A DNA stretch of 64,000 nt. Origin: Rhizopus arrhizus (taxonomy: Eukaryota; Mucoromycota; Mucoromycetes; Mucorales; Rhizopodaceae). The notes beneath the pieces are model-generated. The model was not told where the DNA came from. It made no database searches and saw only the letters and a program-made list of their open reading frames with translations. Within the stretch, counting starts at the first letter, position 1; each line of letters begins with the position of its first letter. Below are positions 23,084-34,411 of the stretch, one piece after another. The position numbers were made by a program, and so were the translations under genes. The stretch covers positions 434,001 through 498,000 of the forward strand of contig JAKZZE010000001.1 in NCBI GenBank assembly GCA_024220505.1. The letters run 5' to 3'.

Positions 23084-23512
23084 TGTGACGAAGCAAGTTA
23101 TGACGATTGCGCCTAGTGAGTACCCCATATTGAACCTTGTTCAATTTTTGAACTTTATTTCAAAAATTGAAGCTTATTTCAAAAATCAAACCTTATTTCA
23201 AAAAGTAAAGCTTATGTCAAAAAGAAAAGCTTACTTCAAAAATCAAACTTTATTTTCTTTTGTCTATAAAATAGACAAGCTTTTATTTTTACTTATCTTC
23301 ACTTCTCTTGACTTACATATCTTAACTTTACTTATTTCAAATATATTTTATCCAATAAATCAAGTATCTTTATCCCTGAATCTTTTGGTATAACACTCTT
23401 AAAACACAAGCAAGACAAGTCCTTTGAAGCTAATTATCTTCATTGTAAAACCTTTTAATACTCTTATCAAGCTACCTGAATATAAAACAAGTCAGATCAA
23501 CTTAACAAGATC
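23084..23512 (+). mobile_element. LTR remnant B
   Basis: Starts TGTGACGAAGCAAG and ends TTAACAAGATC before TGGTGGTCATT at 23513. It is about 110 bp longer than copies A and D, which is accounted for by a tandem repeat inside it (23152-23256). Confidence 0.55.
23152..23256. repeat. Tandem repeat of CTTATTTCAAAAA type
   Basis: Five to six degenerate units of about 18 bp (CTTATTTCAAAAATCAAA and variants) lie inside LTR remnant B. Confidence 0.75.
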
Positions 23513-23689
23513 TGGTGGTCATTATCGACAATACTTATTTACTTAAAAATCTAAGCCCGCATAAAAGCAAAGAAATTACAATATATAAATATCTCAACCA
23601 TTTAGTCAAATAGAAAAGGACAGGACAGTTTTACTCATATATTTTTTTTTATATTCAATAAACAGGCAATCTTCTTTTAAAAGCCCCTG

Positions 23690-23870
23690 ATCCTTTAGTC
23701 TTTTTTTATCTTTACTTTTATTTACATTTATTTGATCTTATACAAAAGATCTGGTGGTCACTATAGTACCTTACTATCAAATTTCAAGAAAAACTTTTAT
23801 ATAAAACACTCAACCAACCCATATTCCGATTAAAATAACAGTAGTGTTATAGTGAAAGGAGATATACAGT
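23690..23870 (+). mobile_element. LTR 3' end fragment C with leader
   Basis: Only the end is recognisable: AAAAGATC followed by TGGTGGTCACTATAG at 23752. About 100 bp further is CAGTAGTGTTATAG, matching CAGTAGTGTTGTAG found after copy A. These are leader sequences of the same element. Confidence 0.5.
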
Positions 23871-23894
23871 AAAGTTTGTTTTGTACTTCACTAG

Positions 23895-24204
23895 TGTGAC
23901 GAAAACGGCAATCAGATTGTACAATACTCTTCCAATGCAAGTCATTGTAACACAATACAGCAAACTTTGGCAGCTTATAAATTATTTCAATATTTCTTAT
24001 ACTTTACTTACTTACTTTTCACAATATTCTTTCTTCATTACTTTACTTTTTGATTGTTTTAATAAATATCACTCAAAATAAAGTTCTTTTATTCTTACGT
24101 AACATCAAGAAGTCCCTTGAAGCATATACACTTCATTGTGATACGCTTTATAGTATCTTTTTATTTTATTTTATTCAAAACTGTTTGGTCTACTCAACAA
24201 GATC
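23895..24204 (+). mobile_element. LTR remnant D
   Basis: Starts TGTGACGAAAACGGCAATC, identical over 19 bp to copy A, and ends CAACAAGATC before TGGTGATCACT. About 310 bp. The primer-binding-like site differs from the other copies by one base. Confidence 0.6.
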
Positions 24205-25119
24205 TGGTGATCACTTATTTCAAGCGAATTTATACTCATTTTATTACTGCTTTTGGAATTAAACACTATTCAGTCCTTTGGTTTTATATCAAAACTCTTT
24301 TCAATCAAATCTAATTAACACTTCAAATATCCAAAAACGAAAAAACGCCATAAAGCTACTACCATTTTGGTGATAATCATGCTGATGAATCAAAAAGATG
24401 GTGACACCAACTACCCCTGAGTACAAGTCATTAATTTTATTTTAAGATCTGAAATATGCTAGTACGCAGAGCTTTTGTCCTTTTATATTATGCTGCTCAA
24501 ATCAATCTGATCAATTCTCAAAGTCCTAGTTGTTACAAATTCTATTTAAATTTTCATTGCAAAGGAATCGTTTTAAGTAACTCAATTTCAGTTAAAGCTA
24601 TAAGAAATAAAACTATACAAAATTATATTATTATAATTTACGAGATCCTTATACTATAATGAAAAGACTATATTCATAAATTTTCAATTCTTACTTTCAT
24701 TATTCTCAAACTGATATTGCTATTTCAATATATATAAAAGCTTGTTTTATGCTATTTTTAAATATGCATTATGGCCACTATCTTCTCTTTAGGAAATAAA
24801 TCAACTACTCAACTGCAGCTATGGAATTTTAATCTCTTAAATGGTATTTTCACTAAAAAGTTTGTTTCAAATGGCTTGAATACCAAGGAAGCCGTATGAA
24901 AAATAATATAAGTGTGATTTATAATATAGTTCGGCACTATTTTGACAGTACAAAGACAAAAGTAGTATTGAATTGTTTATCTATCTCTGATATCCGTTAC
25001 TACCATTTTAAATATATCACAAAGGCCACATTAAGGGTGATTCTTAGATTTCGGAAGCGATATTAAGAGTATAACACAAAGTCACATTAAGTATTTCTTT
25101 TCTTCTCATCTATAAATCA
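24205..25119. other. Retroelement leader and AT-rich intergenic DNA
   Basis: After LTR remnant D there is about 200 bp of leader-like sequence, then AT-rich DNA with no recognisable gene up to the Aurora kinase start. Short ORFs here have no motif. Confidence 0.4.
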
Positions 25120-26405
25120 ATGCAAACTAGATCTCGCACTCTCAAAGAAAAGGTTTTAATAAACGCTCCTTTCACAAAGATAACGTTTATTAACTTGTTA
25201 TAGGCACTTGCTGAAAGCACTATCTCTGAGAATGGTCAAAACAACAACAATAAATCTACAGCTAACTTTCGGATTCAAGAAGAGATATATATTAATGGAG
25301 CCAAAAGATCCTCAGAACCACAAACTTCACCTTCTGAAGTTCTCTTGAATGCCTTGAAGTAATTATAATAGCTTTAAACTGTTGTTTTAAATTTTATTTA
25401 CCAAAATATGACCTGCAGGGAAAAAGTATCAACTAAACAATGGACAATAGAAGATTTTGAAATTGGACCTTGTTTAGGAAAAGGAAAATTCGGTCAAGTT
25501 TATCTTGCACGAGAAAAGCAAAGCAAATTCATAATAGCGTTAAAGGTTTTATATAAAGCTGAAGTGATTTCAACAAATACTCAAGGCCAAATCGAGAGAG
25601 AGATTGCTATTCAAATAAATTTACGGTTTGTTTTCACTAGATTGAAGGAAGAACACAATGCTTAATATTTTTGCGTAGACATCCCAACATTCTCAGATTA
25701 TTTGGTTTCTTTCACGATGAGAATAATGTATATTTGATTCTAGAGTATGCAGCAAAAGGTGAACTATTTTATTTAATACAACGACAAGGACGGTTTGAAG
25801 AATCATTGGCAGCAAAGGTACAAAGGGTTAAAATGATTTACAATATTATTTATTTTATTTGCATAGTATATGGCTCAAATGACACAAGCTTTAATATACC
25901 TTCATAGTAGAAGTATCATACATAGAGATATAAAACCAGAAAATCTATTACTAGACGGACAAGGCAACTTAAAAATCGGGGATTTTGGATGGTCAGTAAG
26001 AACAAAAATAGTAGAGTAAGTGATAAAAAAAAAAAATGCAGCTGCTTAAAATATTCTTTTTACAGTAATAGAAGAAGTACACTATGTGGTACATTGGATT
26101 ATCTGCCTCCAGAGATGGTAGAAGGTCGAGATCATGATGAGAGTGTGGATCTTTGGTCATTAGGAGTGCTTTTATATGAATTGGTTGTAGGAAAACCTCC
26201 ATTTGAAGTTTCAGCTAAAAGCCATCAAGAGGACGTATATAAAGAAACATATACACGCATTAGAAAAGTAGACTTGAAAATACCAGATTTCGTTAGCAAA
26301 GAGGCTCAAGATCTGATAAAAAAATTGATACAATACAAGGCTGCTAATCGATTACCATTAAGAAAGGTTCTCTGTCATCCTTATCTTAAAAAATATGTGA
26401 AATAA
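25120..26405 (+). CDS. Aurora-type serine/threonine kinase (Ipl1/Ark1-like)
   Basis: Six exons (25120-25152, 25204-25358, 25419-25625, 25679-25817, 25867-26015, 26066-26405) sum to 1023 nt, 340 residues. The kinase domain starts [24 protein letters not shown] (shown in parts: glycine loop GKGKFGQV near residue 83), catalytic Lys in [19 protein letters not shown] near 196, DFGWSV near 217 and the Aurora activation loop [16 protein letters not shown] with the phosphorylatable Thr. Aurora kinases act in the chromosomal passenger complex in chromosome bi-orientation and cytokinesis. The short N-terminus has a basic TRSRTLKEK start. All key catalytic residues are present. Confidence 0.93.
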
Positions 26406-26613
26406 TGCAGTATTTCAAATGAAGAATTCTCTTCAAGTAAATAAGCGAAAATTCCAATTGATCATGTGTTCATTTATGTATGTGTGTACTCCAAGATGCT
26501 TGAGAACGCTATGATAACTTTAACTAGGTCAATCGATACTATGTTATATACCCTTATTTAATTGGTTAACGAAAATTAAAATTAGTATGCTTTTTTAAGA
26601 AGAGAAAAAAATA

Positions 26614-27052
26614 CAATGATTTGCTTTTGAAAATAGAATTTTTAGTTTGGGCAAGGAAAATTATTGTTGGTCGTTCCTACAACAATACGAATGTTGACGA
26701 AGCGAAGTCGCAAAATGTGGTACACCCACCCTCATGGATACAAAAATGGTTGCTAAAGAACATGTTTAATAAGCAATATGAAGAAGTTTTTCAAATTATA
26801 AGTCCCTCCCAAAAAAAATTAAATGAAAGCTTCAACTTTTGAAGGTATAAAGAGGGCAAAATATTATATATATTTTAAAAAAGGAAAATAAAACCACAGC
26901 TTCGTCAATATTCGTATTTATAATAATTCAACTGTTAAATAATTCTTTCTATTGCTTATAAATTTTTTCTATTCTTCTCAAAAAAATTCTATTGGTCAAA
27001 AATAATTTCTCTTGCCCAAACTAAAAATTCTATTTTCAAACACAAATCACTG
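26614..27052. mobile_element. MITE-like element with about 45-50 bp terminal inverted repeats
   Basis: The left end CAATGATTTGCTTTTGAAAA and the right end, read as reverse complement, CAGTGATTTGTGTTTGAAAA, continue almost identically through ATAGAATTTTTAGTTTGGGC and AAGAGAAATTATT. A second inverted block (ACGAATGTTGACGAAGC against GCTTCGTCAATATTCGT) lies further in. The element is 439 bp and lacks a transposase. Flanking AAAAATA on both sides (26607-26613 and 27053-27059) may be a target duplication, though the sequence is low complexity. The CAGTG end would suit an hAT-like family. It ends 78 bp before the Prp5 start codon. Confidence 0.75.
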
Positions 27053-27129
27053 AAAAATAAAAAGCACAACGCTATTTTTTATTTCTTTTTTTTTTTTTTT
27101 TTTTTAGTAAAATCAATAACAAAAAAATA

Positions 27130-30100
27130 ATGGCATCCTATCGTTCTAGAAGTAGACGCAGGTCACCTTCACCTTTAAGCAGTAAAAGAGCAAAACATTC
27201 TCATCGAAGTCGCAGCAGAGACCGTGATAGATATAGATCCCATCGTTCTTCACATCATCGTTCTTCACGCTATGACGATCGCTATGATGATAGATCGTAT
27301 TCATCTTCAAGACATCGGCACGAATATGTAAGTATAAATGATAAAAGACCACGTTCACGTGAGCCAACATCAAGAAATCATGCTGTAGAAAAGTCTTCAA
27401 ATGGACATGAAGAGCCAGTACATGTAAACATCACACTATTTGAACATGAAATCAAAATATTAACCCAGCTCTTTTTCATAGAGGGAAGAAACGCCTAATA
27501 CACCTAGCTCAATCTCAACAGCAACCAGTAATAACACAATTGACCGTGAAGAAGCTTTACGTCGAAAGCAAGAACGTGTGAAAAAATGGAAAGAAGAGCG
27601 GGAAGCTGCCAAACGTCTAGAAGAGGAACAGAAAAAGGCTGAGGCAGAAAAAGAGGAGAAATTAAAACCAACTGAGGAACAAGACCAAGAAAAGAAAGGA
27701 AATGAAGAGGCACAGGCTGACGAAAAACAAGAGGAAGAAAAGAAACAAGAAGAAACAACAAACGAACTTCAATTGTTGGAACAGTTTGCTGCTATTAAGA
27801 AGGCTGCGGCTGAAGCTGCAGCTAAAGAGGAAGAAGAAAATAATGAAGAAGAAAAAGATGTCCAGCCTATGGATGAGGAACCTAGTGTTGATACTGGAAA
27901 GAAATGGAGTTTAGAAGACGACTCTGAATCTGAAGGTGAAGAATCGATGAATGTTGAAGACGGTTCAACCCATGAGGCAGATGAAGCAGAAAGAACATTT
28001 AAACCTTTGCAAAAAGCTCAGGTTGAAGAAAAGGATGAACCTTTACTTGGAATAAAACCACGAAATAATTTTGCAATGTCCAATTCCTCTACAAAACCCA
28101 AGAATACTATGATCATGGGATTTGGTTTAAAGAAAAACGGAGTGGCTGGCAACAATATGAAAAAACCGGTACAAAAGAAAGAGCTTCCTAAAAAGCAAGC
28201 TCCTGCGGCAGAAGAGACTCAAGATGTTGTAATGAAAGATGAGGATATGGATCCTTTAGAAGCTTACATGATGGATGTAAATGAAGAGGCTAAAAAAATT
28301 AACGAAGAAGATAAGAAGCGAATTGAAAAACTTAACAAAACAGATAAATCGTATGCCCTTATGGACATTGATGAGCAAGCTAATGAGAATGCAAATAATA
28401 ATGACGAAGAGGATGACATTGGTAGTGATCCTGAAGACATTATTGCGTAAGTTGTAAATCGTTTGCTTCTTTATTTTGACTCTAACTTATTTCTTAGTTA
28501 TGCGGCAAAGAAGGTGAAGAGAAAAGATATTGCACCAGTTGATCATTCAAAGATAGAGTATGAAGATTTCAGAAAAGATTTTTATATTGAACCACCTGAA
28601 TTAAGAGAAATGACGCCAGATCAAGTTGATTTACTTCGAATCGAGTTGGACGGTATTAAGATTAGAGGTGTCAATTGTCCTAAGCCTATAACCAAATGGA
28701 CTCATTGTGGTCTTCCTGTTGGTTGTTTAGAAGTCATTCGTAAATTGAAATACGAAAAACCTACTGCTATTCAGGCACAGGCCATACCCGCTATTATGAA
28801 TGGACGTGATGTAATTGGTGTTGCTAAAACAGGTTCCGGAAAAACAATTGCATTCCTGTTGCCTATGTTTCGTCATATTAAAGATCAGAGACCATTGGAA
28901 GCAGGCGAAGGACCTATGGCTATCATTATGACACCCACACGTGAATTAGCTACTCAGATTCATAAAGAATGTAAACCATTTTTAAAAGTGTTGAATCTAA
29001 GAGTAAGACTTATTTTCTATATATCTAATGCGATATACTAAAATTACTTGTATTTTTTATAGGCTGTATGTGCTTATGGTGGAAGTCCTATTAAAGATCA
29101 AATTGCAGATTTAAAAAGAGGTTGTGAAATCATTGTATGTACACCTGGTCGTATGATTGATCTTCTTTGTGCCAACTCTGGCCGAGTAACTAACCTTAGG
29201 CGTGTTACTTATATGGTTATGGATGAAGCAGATCGTATGTTTGATATGGGGTTTGAACCTCAAGTAATGAAGATTGTTAATAATGTCAGACCTAACCGTC
29301 AAACCGTCTTGTTTTCTGCTACATTCCCTCGTCAGATGGAAGCTTTGGCACGTAAAGTATTAAAGAAACCATTAGAAATTACTGTAGGCGGTCGCAGTGT
29401 TGTTTGTGATGATGTTGACCAAATTGTGGAAGTAAGAGAAGAAAATACAAAGTTTGTAAGACTTTTGGAAATTTTGGGCAAACTTTTCCATGATGAAGGA
29501 GAAGATAACGCCAGTGCTATTATTTTCGTTGATCGTCATGAAGCAGCGGACAATTTACTTCGAGATTTAATGAGACGAGGATATCCATGTCAATCATTAC
29601 ATGGTGGCAAGGTAAGCTTACCCTTACATATACTTTAATGACTTACTGAAATATTTCCTTTTTCATTAGGACCAAGCTGATAGAGATAGTACTATATATG
29701 ATTTTAAATCAGGCATTACTAATATCCTGATCGCAACATCTGTTGCTGCTCGTGGTTTAGATGTGAAAAACCTTAAAGTTGTTATCAATTATGAGTGTCC
29801 TAACCATATGGAAGATTATGTTCATCGTGTTGGTCGAACAGGCCGTGCTGGTAACAAAGGCACGGCTTATACATTCATTACACCAGATCAAGACCGCTAT
29901 GCTATGGATATTTGTAAAGCTCTCAAGATGAGTGGTCAAGAGATCCCTCCAGATTTACAAACATTGGCTGATGTCTTTCAAAATAAAGTCAAAGAAGGAA
30001 AAGAGCGTGCAAGCGGTTCTGGCTTTGGTGGTAAGGGTCTTGAGCGCTTGGATAAAGACCGTGATTTGGTCAAGAAAATTCAAAAGAAAGCTTATGGAAA

Positions 30101-30781
30101 CGGTGAAGAAGATTCAGATGAAGAAGAGTTGGATATTGATGCGATTTCAGCTAAAATGGATATTGATGAATCACCTGCGGCAGCCAAGATTTCAGAGCCT
30201 ATTACACCTGGACAGGCAGCCTCTGCAGCCGCCGCAGCAGCAGCCAGCGCTGCATCAGCCGGTAAAGGAACCGAAGAGCAACTTAGTGCAGCCGCTTTAG
30301 CAGCCAAGGAAGCTGCAGCTGCTGTAGCAGCACGTATCAACAAAATGTCTACCATTAAAAGTGGCACTACTGTTGTTGGGGATGATGCGGAAGGACGTCC
30401 AGTTTACACTGAAGAAATTATTATTAATGACTATCCTCAAAAAGCAAGATGGAGGGTCACTAATAAGGTAAAGCAAAAAAAAAGAAGAAGACACATTTGT
30501 ATATTGACAATTTTATGATAAATTAGGACCAAATCTCACAAATTACAGAAGTTACAGGCGCAGCAATCACAACAAGAGGTACATTCTTTCCAGCAGGCAA
30601 GCAACCAACAGGCAACGAGCGTAAACTGTATTTGTTTATTGAAGGCGATTCAGAAATGGTTGTTGAAAAAGCCAAGATGGAAATTAGACGTGTTTTGATT
30701 GAAGCAACTACTGCACAGTTAGAAGCCGAAAGAAGAGGAACAGGGGCAGGTGGCGGTGCTGGAAGATACCAAGTTGTTTAA
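27130..30781 (+). CDS. PRP5: DEAD-box pre-mRNA splicing helicase Prp5/DDX46
   Basis: Six exons (27130-27423, 27482-28446, 28498-29002, 29063-29611, 29670-30467, 30527-30781) sum to 3366 nt, 1121 residues. The protein starts with an Arg/Ser-rich region ([10 protein letters not shown]), then a long Lys/Glu-rich acidic region, then the helicase core: Q motif [14 protein letters not shown], walker A AKTGSGKT (about 529), PTRELA, DEAD (about 641), SAT (about 673) and [10 protein letters not shown] (about 822). An Ala-rich segment and a KH-like C-terminus follow. Prp5 uses ATP to proofread the branch site and help U2 snRNP join the intron. The length and RS-domain resemble animal DDX46 more than the shorter yeast protein. 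A T20 run lies 24 bp upstream of the start. Confidence 0.94.
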
Positions 30782-31990
30782 ACTATTTTGTAAGCATCAT
30801 TTAATCATGTGCTCTTTTTGTAATAATTTATTACATTTTACTCTCTCACAAATAAAAATAAAAACCACATTTAAAAAGTATCAATAAAAAGAAGCTCGAG
30901 ACATATTTATAGAGTGCAATTGCTTTGATATTATCCACACATTCCAAAGTTCCAATCCAATTCTTTTCCTGTGACTTTGCTGATTCAAGGATGAAGTCTA
31001 AACAATGAAGAGCTTTTCACAGTAAAAAAAAATTGTTATTGACACGTTCACTGTTGCAAGCGAACTTTTTTTCTGCTGGATTATTAACTACTAGCTGTAG
31101 ATTATCGTGTGTGCAAGTAGTTAGTCTAGCAATGTCTATTGACACTAAACACACCTCACGATCAACTGATTGAAAGGTAGTTCAGCATGTCTTTGGTAAA
31201 TAAAAAATGTCAATAATGGTTATTTAGAACTTGCATATTTTTATTTATGCTTATATCTTATCTTGGGTGTTTCCGGACATACCTTCTCAAGATTGTTCAT
31301 TACTTCATCTTTTTTTAGATCTCTTTTAACAAAAAGCGTGAATGTATGACACGAGGGAGAAACGTAAACCTTGTCAACAAACGAACGCACATATAAATTA
31401 TCAATCATGCTTCGCGAGAGTCGGGTTCTTGTATCTGAATTAATATTGGAGGGTGATTTTCTGGCGTAGCCGACAATTTAATCATTTCTTATTAAATTTT
31501 TTGCCAACTGTTGATGATTGGGCAAATAAGAACAGGTTGACTCAATTAAATCATCTACAAAGAAACTTGTTAATTATGTATTTTTCTACTCTATCGTTTG
31601 AACTTACCATAATAAATATTCTCCATAACATAGAGTTTTCGCTCTCTTTTACCGCTACTTCCACCATTCGCGTTGCCATTAGGAAATGACGTTCTGTTAT
31701 CAGAGCATCATTTTACAAATTATTGGGGCAGTATTTCAGACACTTTACTGTATTTTTTTACAGTTTCATAAATAGTTTTTGTCGAGATAAAATCCTTATA
31801 ATAAATTTCCAAATTTTGGGGTTCTTGCTCACAAAATACTTGGCTGATGAACTGAGCAACTTATGGCTTGGTTTCTAAAAACAGACATTATTTTTATTGT
31901 ATTAGAATGACGATTTTTCTAAACTTTTCATCCTGAGTACCTTTGTCAAGTGTTCCGGTGTTTCAGCATTCGCCCTTTCATTGTTTTAGT
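30782..31990. other. Intergenic, probably decayed repeat
   Basis: About 1.2 kb with no gene. AATAAA-like signals follow the Prp5 stop. A small inverted pair (TAACTACT / AGTAGTTA, about 31085-31125) is visible. An ORF at 31453-31689 has no known motif. The region leads into the LINE remnant and may be its eroded 5' part. Confidence 0.4.
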
Positions 31991-33340
31991 TTGCCCTCTT
32001 GTTCTTTGGTATACACCTTCGATTGAATGTGAGCGATTTCTTGTCTAATCCAGTTTCACAACAACATGGCTTAAGAAATGGCGACCCTATATCTTCGGTG
32101 TTGTTTAATCTTGCCTTCGAACCGCTTCTCCGGCGTATCCTGAATGATCCACATTTTCAAGGTTTTGCTTTGCCACAATGTACGGTATCACATCCTTTGG
32201 ATGCCAATTTACATCCAATAAAGCTGTCGGCGTATGCAGACAATGGGGTATGTTTACTCAAGGATCCGTCTGTTTGAATGCTCTTCTATCTCATTTATCC
32301 ACATATTCTCCGAATCACCTCGGTCTCCAAAAACTTCATTAACCAAATTAAATTTGTTATGTCTTCTTTCTTGACTTACCGCTTGCTCCTTAGAACCAAT
32401 CCTGCTACAATGAGTCCCCCTCCGAGACAGGTGGGCGGTCAAGGCGTACTTGATCCAGGAATTCAATAGGGCGCTCTGGCTCAGTCATATCCCGGCCGGA
32501 TCTTTGGTACCCTTTTGGACTTCTAAAGGTACTCACACATCTATTGTTCTTCCATGCCTTGCCGACTATCTGATGTTCTGTTTGGAGCCCGTCTAATCAT
32601 CTTCTTCTCTCTCATGATCACCAGCTGACTGCAGGTTTGTCGTTTCTCTTTTCTGACCTTCGCCACCCCCGTGTTACGAGGCCTGGGTAGCCCTTATGCT
32701 CTACTCTTTAGTTATTGACATACTGCCGGCTGATTACTAACAAGTGGTCGCTAATGCTAATAAATGTCTCCCAATTGCCAGTTTTGACTTGTCTACGAAC
32801 GGCCCCTGGGGTTCCTCTGATTTGCTCTACAACCCACCTCCATCTGTCCTCGGCATAGATCATGGACACAAACTTCAATTTCTTTCGTCCTCGAGTCAGA
32901 TCAAAGTTTTGTGTACATCCATACCTATTTAGGGAATTCTTCAATTGGCGCAGAGCAATTCCATATTCTTTACTTCTTTTCTGGTTTACCCATTCATTCC
33001 ATTACAATACGCAAGCCTCAGGCTACATCCATTTGTACCAAATTTCACCTTTTCTGCTGATTCTTCATCCTTTCCTTTAAGCCACGAATTGATCGGCATA
33101 GACGATTCTCCTCGTCTTGGTTTGAAAACATTTTGCAAGCAATGCTTGTCTCTCTTCTCAGGGCCAAATGTGCCTTTTCCTCTCCCAATTAATGGTTGAA
33201 ACTTGTGCTGATCATTCCCACTCTTGTACTTCTGCCGCAATGTAGTATTATTTGCTCTATAAAAAGATCCCAACGCACTTTATTCTCCACTAAATTCTTC
33301 CAGCATTCTTTCCGTCTGCTGCCTGTCCAAACTGCCCCGA
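31991..33340 (+). mobile_element. Decayed non-LTR (LINE) retrotransposon, reverse transcriptase part
   Basis: 31999-32277 encodes a reverse-transcriptase stretch: QQHGLRNGDPISSVLFNLAFEPLLRRI followed by KLSAYADNGVCLL (shown in parts), corresponding to the GLRQGDPLSPLLF and YADD blocks. The catalytic YADD is changed to YADN. Further on, frame-shifted pieces such as GGQGVLDPGIQ (about 32420-32470) and CLEPV match the C-terminal part typical of such fungal LINEs. Many stops and frameshifts show it is dead. Orientation is plus. Confidence 0.72.
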
Positions 33341-33545
33341 TCAAGTGCAGTATTTTTCCCTCCTTACTCACCTAAGCTCAATCTAATCGAGTAGTTTTTG
33401 GCTATAATTAAAGGAAGAATGAAACGTGTCCGTGATTTTATAGAAGATAATTTGTTTAGTAGAAGTGTTGATACTTGCAACAACACACCTGTTAGTATTA
33501 TCGACTATTCCCTTTACAACAAACGTTTTAAAAAACCGACATTTA
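33340..33545 (+). pseudogene. 3' fragment of a DDE transposase
   Basis: Reads FFPPYSPKLNLIE, stop, FLAIIKGRMKRVRDF, then SVDTCNNTP. This is the third catalytic block and C-terminus of the same transposase type as at 11.7 and 61.5 kb. It follows the LINE remnant directly and ends within about 65 bp of the NDUFB8-like start codon. Confidence 0.6.
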
Positions 33546-33577
33546 TCAGCCGCACTGTATATAAAAAAGGCACCAAT

Positions 33578-33599
33578 TTTTTTTTTTTTTTTTTTTTTC
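33578..33599 (+). promoter_or_regulatory. Poly-T tract upstream of NDUFB8-like gene
   Basis: An uninterrupted run of about 20 T that ends 10 bp before the start codon at 33610. It resembles tracts in front of other genes in this window. Confidence 0.5.
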
Positions 33600-33609
33600 A
33601 GTCCATATA

Positions 33610-34259
33610 ATGTCATTCAGAACTGCCACAAAACGTGCATTAAATGCGCGTGCTTTTGTTTCAACCACTCGTCAATCAATTGTGATGACCTCAGTTCGTC
33701 CTCAATCAACTTTAAACACTGGAGAAGTTGTAAAAGATCCCCAAATTGGTGATTATCCCAATTTACCTCGTAACAGCACTCAGGCTAGAGGACCTTACGG
33801 TTGGTGGGATCCTCAAGATAAACGTAATTTTGGAGAAACTGTAAGAGGATTTGCTTAAGAACAAAAAAAAAAAAAGAAGAGGAATTAAATTGTACATGTA
33901 GCTTCATGAAGAAGATGAAATTATGGGTGTTTGGGCTCCTGATCTTCACAATTATAGTCCTTATAAAGCGGTTGCTCAATTAGCACTTTTTGCTGGTGCG
34001 ATTGCTGCTGTTGCTGGCCTTGTCTACAAAACCTATCCTGAAAGCCCCGCTGTAAGGAAGTTTTTCTTTCTTTTTTAACGTGTGTATATTGAATTTATAA
34101 AAATAGGTAAAGAGAGATTATCCATACAATGGATTAATAGAAGAGTTTGGTGCTCGTGAAGGTGATATTCGTCCTCGAGGCGTAAGTGTTGACACATTAT
34201 TAAAGATGGAAAATTTAATAAAATAAAATTAGGCTCGCGTTGGAAAAGAAGAAGCATAA
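33610..34259 (+). CDS. Mitochondrial complex I subunit, NDUFB8-like
   Basis: Four exons (33610-33840, 33902-34051, 34107-34181, 34233-34259) sum to 483 nt, 160 residues. The N-terminus (FRTATKRALNARAFVSTTRQS) is a typical mitochondrial presequence. The conserved core GDYPNLPRNSTQARGPYGWW, then DPQDKRNFGETLHEEDEIMG, matches the ASHI/NDUFB8 family; the join of FGET to LHEED across the first intron confirms splicing. One membrane segment (AVAQLALFAGAIAAVAGLVY) follows, then a short basic tail. It is an accessory subunit of the membrane arm of NADH:ubiquinone oxidoreductase. Confidence 0.86.
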
Positions 34260-34411
34260 GAGATTAAATAACAAAAAAAAAAAAAAAGTTTGCATATCGG
34301 ACTTTTTGTGTGAAAAAGAAACTTCTTTATAGAAAATTATTAAATTTAAACTTTTCTCCTCCCTTTTGCTTTCTCTTTTTCTTTTTTTTTTCTTTTTTTG
34401 TTTTATTGATA

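Noticed and set aside
22921..23260. Tandem repeats considered as a CRISPR array
   Set aside because: Units are adjacent without unique spacers, and the window is clearly from a eukaryotic genome.
23085..23393. 102-codon ORF
   Set aside because: Lies inside LTR remnant B and translates its tandem repeat.
26621..26842. 73-codon ORF
   Set aside because: Starts inside the MITE terminal repeat; no evidence that it encodes a transposase or other protein.
30092..30367. Ala-rich ORF antisense to Prp5
   Set aside because: Shadow of the Ala-rich region of the helicase.
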